Assembly: GCA_017472905.1 (NCBI GenBank)
Contig: JAFUNW010000204.1
Coordinates: forward strand, 1 to 9,786
Source of the DNA: Bacteroidaceae bacterium
Lineage (GTDB): Bacteria > Bacteroidota > Bacteroidia > Bacteroidales > Bacteroidaceae
Reading direction: 5' to 3'
Length of the DNA stretch: 9,786 nt
The translations under genes and the position numbers were made by a program. Positions 5,620 through 9,786 of the stretch are shown piece after piece. How positions within the stretch are numbered: position 1 is the first letter of the stretch; each line of letters begins with the position of its first letter. The notes below the pieces were generated by a model. That model saw only the letters and a program-made list of their open reading frames with translations. It did no database searches and was not told the DNA's origin.

Positions 5620-5675
5620 AAAGAGAACCATCCCACCGCTTCGTTTGTTGATAGTAATAAACCAAAAGCAGCGCT

Positions 5676-6593
5676 ATGAATTATATCGATTACTACCAAG
5701 TGTTGGGGGTGTCGGCCGATGCTACCCAAGAGGAAATCAAGAAAGCCTACAAGAAAATGGCTCGAAAACATCACCCCGACCTGCATCCCGATGATCCGGA
5801 GGCACAAATCAGATTTCAACAAATCAATGAAGCAAACGAAGTGTTGAGCGACCCGGAGAAACGCAAAAAGTATGACGAATACGGCGAACATTGGAAACAT
5901 GCCGAAGAATTTGAAGCACAACGGGCCGAATATGAACGCAGACAGCGCGAAAGAAGTTTTCATGGCGGCGGTTTCGGAAACATATTCGCCGGAGAAAGCG
6001 CAGACGGATTTTCGGATTTCTTTGAACAACTCTTCGGCTATCGAAGCCGGCCTTCGACCGCTGCTTTTCGCGGGCAAGACTATCAGGCCGAACTGCAACT
6101 TACGCTGCGTCAGGCTGCGGAGACGCACCGGCAGGTAATACAGGTTAACGGAACGAAACTACGCATCACCATTCCGGCCGGCATAGCCGATGGGCAGAAG
6201 ATAAAACTCACCGGAAAAGGTGGCCAAGGCATCAACGGCGGACCGGCCGGAGACCTCTACATTACCTTTCACATCGCAAGCGACCCGACCTTTGTGCGGA
6301 ACGGAGACGACTTATACGTCACTGCAACCATCGACCTCTATACCGCCCTGCTCGGAGGAGAGGTAACCGTTGAGACGCTCAACGGGAGAGTGAAGCTGAA
6401 CGTAAAACCCGAAACGGCCAACGGAAGCAAAGTACGGCTGCGCGGAAAGGGCTTCCCTATCTATAAAAAAGAGGGAAAGGCAGGCAACCTGATTGTCACC
6501 TACAACATCGTTCTTCCGACCGCTCTGACGGAACGTCAACGCGAATTGCTTCGACTGATGAGGGAAGAAGAGAAAACAAAGCGGCCAAAATGA
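5676..6593 (+). CDS. cbpA: CbpA-type J-domain co-chaperone (DnaJ family, no zinc finger)
   Basis: A 305-residue cytoplasmic Hsp40 that delivers clients to DnaK and stimulates its ATPase. The J domain occupies ~4-70, with the HPD motif at 33-35 and the closing helix EKRKKYDEYG. A Gly/Phe-rich stretch follows (~97-121: GGGFGNIFAG, GFSDFFEQLFGY). There is no CxxCxGxG zinc-finger block, which separates it from classical DnaJ. Two C-terminal client-binding beta domains span ~136-285, with IPAGIADGQKIKLTGKGG, NGDDLYV and LRGKGFP typical of CbpA/DnaJ. The length is normal for CbpA. The ATG follows an A-rich leader without Shine-Dalgarno sequence. The modulator gene cbpM, which accompanies cbpA in many bacteria, is not adjacent. 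Tex follows 80 bases later, apparently from its own promoter. No good promoter is visible upstream, only repeats, so its expression control is unclear. Confidence 0.93.
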   Translation: MNYIDYYQVLGVSADATQEEIKKAYKKMARKHHPDLHPDDPEAQIRFQQINEANEVLSDPEKRKKYDEYGEHWKHAEEFEAQRAEYERRQRERSFHGGGFGNIFAGESADGFSDFFEQLFGYRSRPSTAAFRGQDYQAELQLTLRQAAETHRQVIQVNGTKLRITIPAGIADGQKIKLTGKGGQGINGGPAGDLYITFHIASDPTFVRNGDDLYVTATIDLYTALLGGEVTVETLNGRVKLNVKPETANGSKVRLRGKGFPIYKKEGKAGNLIVTYNIVLPTALTERQRELLRLMREEEKTKRPK

Positions 6594-6635
6594 ACGAAAA
6601 CGGTTGAAGAAACCTTTTCTTAAGGGGATTTTCAC

Positions 6636-6643
6636 TACCTTTG
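6636..6643 (+). promoter_or_regulatory. Candidate -7 element for tex
   Basis: TACCTTTG matches TAnnTTTG exactly, with GTGCC following. The expected -33 position (~6615-6618) holds TTTT rather than TTTG. Transcription would begin near 6650, leaving a leader of about 24 bases before the ATG at 6674. This also argues against the in-frame TTG at 6641 as start, because that codon lies inside the promoter element. Confidence 0.6.
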
Positions 6644-6673
6644 TGCCGCTTAATCTATAAACGTATTTTCAAA

Positions 6674-8806
6674 ATGGAATTATTCAACCGACTGATAGCC
6701 GAGGCCCTGCAGATTTCGGAGAAGAGAGTGGACAACACCCTTAAACTGCTGGCCGAAGGAGCCACTATTCCCTTCATCAGCCGCTACCGCAAAGAGGTCA
6801 CCGGCGGACTGGACGAAGTGAAAATAGAACAAATCAAGGAGCTGCACACCAAATATACGGAGCTGGAGAAACGGAAAAAGACGATTCTCACGACCATCGA
6901 GGAGCAAGGCAAACTGACTCCGGAGCTGGAACAGCGAATCACCCAAAGTTGGGACGGTACGGAACTGGAAGACATCTACCTGCCCTATAAACCCAAACGG
7001 AAAACCCGGGCCGAAATAGCCCGACAAAAGGGACTGGAGCCGCTGGCCACCCTGATACTGATGCAACGCGAATCACATTTGCTTGCTCGCGCGCGAACAT
7101 ATATAAATAAAGAGGTGGAGAATGAAGAGGAGGCACTGAAAGGTGCACGCGACATCCTTGCGGAAAGGATAAACGAAGACGAACGTGCACGCAATCAGGT
7201 GCGCAACCGCTTTTCCCGCCAAGCCATCATCTCATCCAAAGTGGTGAAAGGCAAAGAGGAGGAGGGAATAAAATACCGCGACTACTTCGATTTTTCCGAA
7301 CCGCTCAAGCGCTGTTCGTCCCATCGCCTGCTGGCTCTGCGCCGGGGCGAGAGCGAGGGATTCCTGAAGGTAGACATTTCGCCGGACGATGAGGAGTGTT
7401 GCCAACTGCTGGAGCGAATCTACGTGAAGGCAAACAACGACTGCGGCCGACAGGTGCAAGAAGCTGTACACGATGCGTACAAACGCCTTCTGAAACCCTC
7501 AATCGAAACGGAGTTTGCCGCACAAAGCAAAGAGAAAGCCGACACGGAAGCCATCCGTATCTTTGCCGAAAATCTGAAACAATTGCTGTTGGCTTCGCCC
7601 CTCGGACAAAAACGGGTGATGGGGATAGACCCCGGTTTCCGTACCGGATGTAAAGTGGTGTGTCTCGATGCGCAAGGAGCCTTGCTTCATCATAGCATCA
7701 TCGCCCCACATCCCCCGAAAAACCAACCGATGGAAGCGCAAGCTACAATCAAATATCTAATCGGGAAATACGCCATTGAAGCCATCGCCATCGGAAACGG
7801 TACGGCCGGACGGGAAACCGAACTTTTCGTCCGCAAACTTCCTTGTACGCAAGGCATAGAGGTCTATTCGGTCAGCGAAGACGGTGCTTCGGTATACTCG
7901 GCTTCCAAAATAGCACGCGAAGAGTTTCCGGACTATGACGTAACCGTGCGTGGGGCCGTCTCGATAGGCCGCAGGCTGATGGATCCGTTGGCCGAGCTGG
8001 TGAAAATCGACCCCAAGTCCATCGGAGTGGGACAATATCAGCACGATGTAAATCAAACAAGACTGAAACAATCGCTCGATCAAACGGTAGAAAACTGTGT
8101 AAATACGGTAGGAGTGAATGTGAACACGGCAAGCAAACATCTGCTGACCTATGTTTCCGGCTTGGGACCTCAATTGGCGCAAAACATCGTAGATTATCGC
8201 ACCGAGAACGGCCCGTTCGCTTCGCGGAAAGAGCTGATGAAAGTGCCGCGAATGGGAGCCAAAGCATTCGAACAGTGCGCCGGTTTTTTACGCATTCCAC
8301 AAGCAAAAAATCCGTTGGACAACTCGGCTGTGCACCCCGAAAGCTATCACATCGTAGAAGAAATGGCCAAAGATATGGGTTGCTCCGTCTCGGACCTGAT
8401 TCGCAACAAAGAGACACGCACAGGCATCCGACTTGAAAAGTACTGCACAACCGAAGTGGGACTCCCTACATTGCAAGACATCATGCAAGAATTGGAAAAA
8501 CCGGGCCGCGACCCGCGCAAACCGCTTACCGCCTTTGAATTTGCCAACGTACATTCGCTCGAAGAACTGCACAAGGAGATGGTTTTACCGGGCATTGTCA
8601 CGAACATCACCAATTTCGGATGTTTTGTGGATGTGGGAGTTCATCAAGACGGCCTGGTGCACATCTCGCAACTCTCGAATCAGTATGTCAGCGACCCCAC
8701 CGCCGTAGTTTCACTCCGACAACAAGTACGAGTACGGGTCATTGACGTAGATTTGAAGCGCAAACGATTGAGTCTGAGCATGATTGGATTAGAGAAGAGG
8801 GAATAA
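6674..8806 (+). CDS. tex: Tex, S1-domain RNA-binding protein
   Basis: A 710-residue protein of the Tex family, a conserved nucleic-acid-binding protein related to eukaryotic Spt6 and linked to transcription and stress tolerance. The order is standard: a helical N-terminal region including FISRYRKEVTGGLDEV (~35-50) and YLPYKPKRKTRAEIA (~100-114), a YqgF/RNase-H-like domain from ~314 (MGIDPGFRTGCK, with D319), tandem helix-hairpin-helix motifs (~480-545, TYVSGLGPQLAQNIV, LMKVPRMGAKAFEQ), and an S1 RNA-binding domain (~636-705, TNITNFGCFVDVGV, DGLVHISQLS). It is somewhat shorter than proteobacterial Tex because it ends right after S1 with a short basic tail. I chose the ATG at 6674 over an upstream in-frame TTG because the family begins at MELFNRLIAEALQ and the promoter overlaps the TTG. 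No terminator is evident before malQ. Confidence 0.95.
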   Translation: MELFNRLIAEALQISEKRVDNTLKLLAEGATIPFISRYRKEVTGGLDEVKIEQIKELHTKYTELEKRKKTILTTIEEQGKLTPELEQRITQSWDGTELEDIYLPYKPKRKTRAEIARQKGLEPLATLILMQRESHLLARARTYINKEVENEEEALKGARDILAERINEDERARNQVRNRFSRQAIISSKVVKGKEEEGIKYRDYFDFSEPLKRCSSHRLLALRRGESEGFLKVDISPDDEECCQLLERIYVKANNDCGRQVQEAVHDAYKRLLKPSIETEFAAQSKEKADTEAIRIFAENLKQLLLASPLGQKRVMGIDPGFRTGCKVVCLDAQGALLHHSIIAPHPPKNQPMEAQATIKYLIGKYAIEAIAIGNGTAGRETELFVRKLPCTQGIEVYSVSEDGASVYSASKIAREEFPDYDVTVRGAVSIGRRLMDPLAELVKIDPKSIGVGQYQHDVNQTRLKQSLDQTVENCVNTVGVNVNTASKHLLTYVSGLGPQLAQNIVDYRTENGPFASRKELMKVPRMGAKAFEQCAGFLRIPQAKNPLDNSAVHPESYHIVEEMAKDMGCSVSDLIRNKETRTGIRLEKYCTTEVGLPTLQDIMQELEKPGRDPRKPLTAFEFANVHSLEELHKEMVLPGIVTNITNFGCFVDVGVHQDGLVHISQLSNQYVSDPTAVVSLRQQVRVRVIDVDLKRKRLSLSMIGLEKRE

Positions 8807-8846
8807 CCACCAAGAAAGCGCTATCATTTGCTTTGCACAAAGGAAA

Positions 8847-8878
8847 TTTGTTTTTTCCTTGCGGTTGTTGTACCTTTG
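8847..8878 (+). promoter_or_regulatory. Bacteroides-type promoter of malQ
   Basis: TTTG (8847-8850) and TACCTTTG (8871-8878) are separated by exactly 20 bp, a textbook fit to the Bacteroides -33/-7 sigma-ABfr promoter. The -7 lies 36 bases before the malQ ATG. AAGGAAA (8841-8847) and TTTCCTT can pair across part of the element, probably by chance. Confidence 0.75.
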
Positions 8879-8914
8879 CACAGATTGAAATCAAAGAAAC
8901 GAAAGCTAAAGAAT

Positions 8915-9786
8915 ATGAGGATTACATTTCACATGGAATATCACACCCAATGGGGTGAAGAACTAAGAATTGCCGGAAACCTGCCCGAGTTGGGCGAAGG
9001 CAATTTCGCCAATGCTCCCGCCATGCATACCGAAGATGGCAACCGGTGGGAGTTGACGCTCGACATACAGACGACTCAAAATGTTTTCACCTACTGCTAC
9101 GGAGTGGTGCGAGACGGGAAAACAATTTGTATGGAATGGGACCTGTTCCCACGATACATGGAAGTGGCACGCGATGAGCAGCTCCACTGCCAAACCTACG
9201 ACCAATGGAAAATGGTGTCGGGCCAACAATATTTCTACAGCTCGGCATTTACCGACTGCCTGCTGGCACGCGAAAAAAGCACACGCCACGCTACGCTCTA
9301 CCGAAAGACGCTGATGATAAAGGCCCACTTTCCGCGCTTGAGCAAGGAGTTTTCACTGGCCATTACGGGCAATCAACCGCAACTGGGAAACTGGGATTTG
9401 AAAGAACCCCTCGTCATGAGCGACACACACTTCCCCGAATGGCAGGCTACCTTAGACGCAGACGCGCTGACCCAGCCATTGGAATACAAATTTGTACTCT
9501 ATGACAACCAAAAGAAAGAAGCCGTATCGTGGGAGCTGGCTACAAATAACAGACGCATCGACTCCTTTTCGCCCGAAGGAATCGACCTCGACATCCATGC
9601 CGACCAATATGTCTATTTCGACCAACCCACCTGGCGAGGAGCCGGCGTTGCCATCCCCGTATTCTCGCTCCGTTCGCAAGAGAGTTTCGGTTGCGGAGAC
9701 TTCCACGACTTGCACCGTTTGGTCGACTGGGCGGTAAAAACGCATCAGAAGTTGATACAGATTCTCCCCATTTACGACACTACGCA
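8915..9786 (+). CDS. malQ: 4-alpha-glucanotransferase (amylomaltase, GH77) with two N-terminal CBM20 domains, 3' truncated
   Basis: The frame is open from the ATG at 8915 to the window edge (290 codons), so the catalytic core lies outside. MalQ transfers alpha-1,4-glucan segments between maltodextrins in the cytoplasm, feeding starch and glycogen use. Residues ~1-105 and ~131-235 are two starch-binding CBM20 modules (LRIAGNLPELGEGNF with RWELTLD; LAITGNQPQLGNWDL with EWQATL and LEYKFVLYD). The GH77 barrel begins near residue 238: RGAGVAIPVFSLRSQESFGC, GDFHDLHRLVDWA, and QILPIYDTT at the edge. This CBM20-CBM20-GH77 plan is the plant DPE2-like form that is common in Bacteroidetes. No signal peptide is seen, which fits a cytoplasmic enzyme. 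The start follows an A-rich leader and a well-formed promoter, so it is probably transcribed independently of tex. Confidence 0.93.
   Translation, partial: MRITFHMEYHTQWGEELRIAGNLPELGEGNFANAPAMHTEDGNRWELTLDIQTTQNVFTYCYGVVRDGKTICMEWDLFPRYMEVARDEQLHCQTYDQWKMVSGQQYFYSSAFTDCLLAREKSTRHATLYRKTLMIKAHFPRLSKEFSLAITGNQPQLGNWDLKEPLVMSDTHFPEWQATLDADALTQPLEYKFVLYDNQKKEAVSWELATNNRRIDSFSPEGIDLDIHADQYVYFDQPTWRGAGVAIPVFSLRSQESFGCGDFHDLHRLVDWAVKTHQKLIQILPIYDTT

Larger units (their letters stand above)
4436..5675. other. 1.24-kb gene-free, repeat-rich intergenic region
   Basis: I find no convincing gene here. Open frames on both strands are short, low in complexity and lack family motifs. The tandem repeat at 4709-4774 is read in all three frames, arguing against coding. 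The first part (4436-4700) is A-rich sequence with only weak hairpins, e.g. ATCTTTTT (4582-4589) with AAAAAGAT (4594-4601). The rest is occupied by the separate repeats and hairpins listed individually. Bases ~5283-5340 hold nothing I recognise. No transposase, integrase or tRNA is visible. Confidence 0.8.

Noticed and set aside
4368..5675. DGR template repeat for the kinase 3' end
   Set aside because: Reading the interval on both strands I found no stretch resembling the RVFRGG-to-GFRL coding segment with AAC/AAT-type codons.
5490..6128. 212-codon minus-strand open frame over cbpA and the repeats
   Set aside because: It runs antisense to the clearly coding J domain, and its C-terminal end is a translation of the interspersed palindrome at 5514-5540.
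6602..6621. GGTT-GAAGA-AACC followed by TTTTCTT as a cbpA terminator
   Set aside because: A 4-bp stem with an interrupted T-run is too weak to call.
6641..6673. Upstream in-frame TTG start for Tex (11 extra residues)
   Set aside because: The TTG lies inside the TACCTTTG promoter element, and Tex homologues begin at the MELFNRLIAEALQ segment encoded from 6674.
7872..8450. 192-codon minus-strand open frame opposite tex
   Set aside because: The plus strand encodes the conserved YqgF and helix-hairpin-helix parts of Tex without interruption; the minus frame has no recognisable motif.

Overview
The window looks like a piece of a Bacteroidales chromosome (Bacteroides, Phocaeicola or a close relative). 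The protein families are typical of that group: UvrA, a secreted GH43 glycosidase, a Hanks kinase fused to a sulfatase-modifying-factor domain, CbpA, Tex, and a CBM20-CBM20-GH77 MalQ. Gene starts lack Shine-Dalgarno sequences and are preceded by A-rich leaders. Several intergenic gaps carry the Bacteroides -7 element TAnnTTTG, in one case with a TTTG -33 box at 20 bp. The genus is an inference; no rRNA or other marker is present.

Layout. (1) Bases 1-317 hold the 3' end of a uvrA gene, closed by a strong hairpin terminator. (2) Bases 429-2117, minus strand, encode an exported two-domain GH43 glycosidase convergent with uvrA. (3) Bases 2118-2273 form a short divergent promoter region with -7-like elements facing both ways. 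(4) Bases 2274-4367 encode a 697-residue Ser/Thr kinase with three membrane segments and an extracytoplasmic FGE-sulfatase (C-type-lectin-like) domain, followed by a perfect-stem terminator. (5) Bases 4436-5675 contain no convincing gene. They hold a series of different repeats: a three-copy 22-bp-period tandem repeat, an orphan terminator-like hairpin, a long inverted repeat built of 8-bp units, a pair of opposed palindromic elements, a further interspersed-type palindrome, and a long hairpin just upstream of the next gene. (6) Bases 5676-6593 encode a CbpA-type J-protein. (7) Bases 6674-8806 encode Tex, apparently from its own promoter. (8) From 8915 to the window edge lies the 5' part of malQ, with the clearest promoter in the window.

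The genes do not form one pathway. DNA repair, protein folding, RNA-associated housekeeping and glycan or glycogen metabolism sit side by side as short, mostly single-gene transcription units. The two parts that are not routine are the transmembrane kinase-FGE protein and the repeat-filled gap after it. The last ~70 bases of the kinase's lectin-like domain are abruptly AT-rich, which is compatible with, but does not prove, a diversified region. I see no clearly new multi-gene system inside this window.
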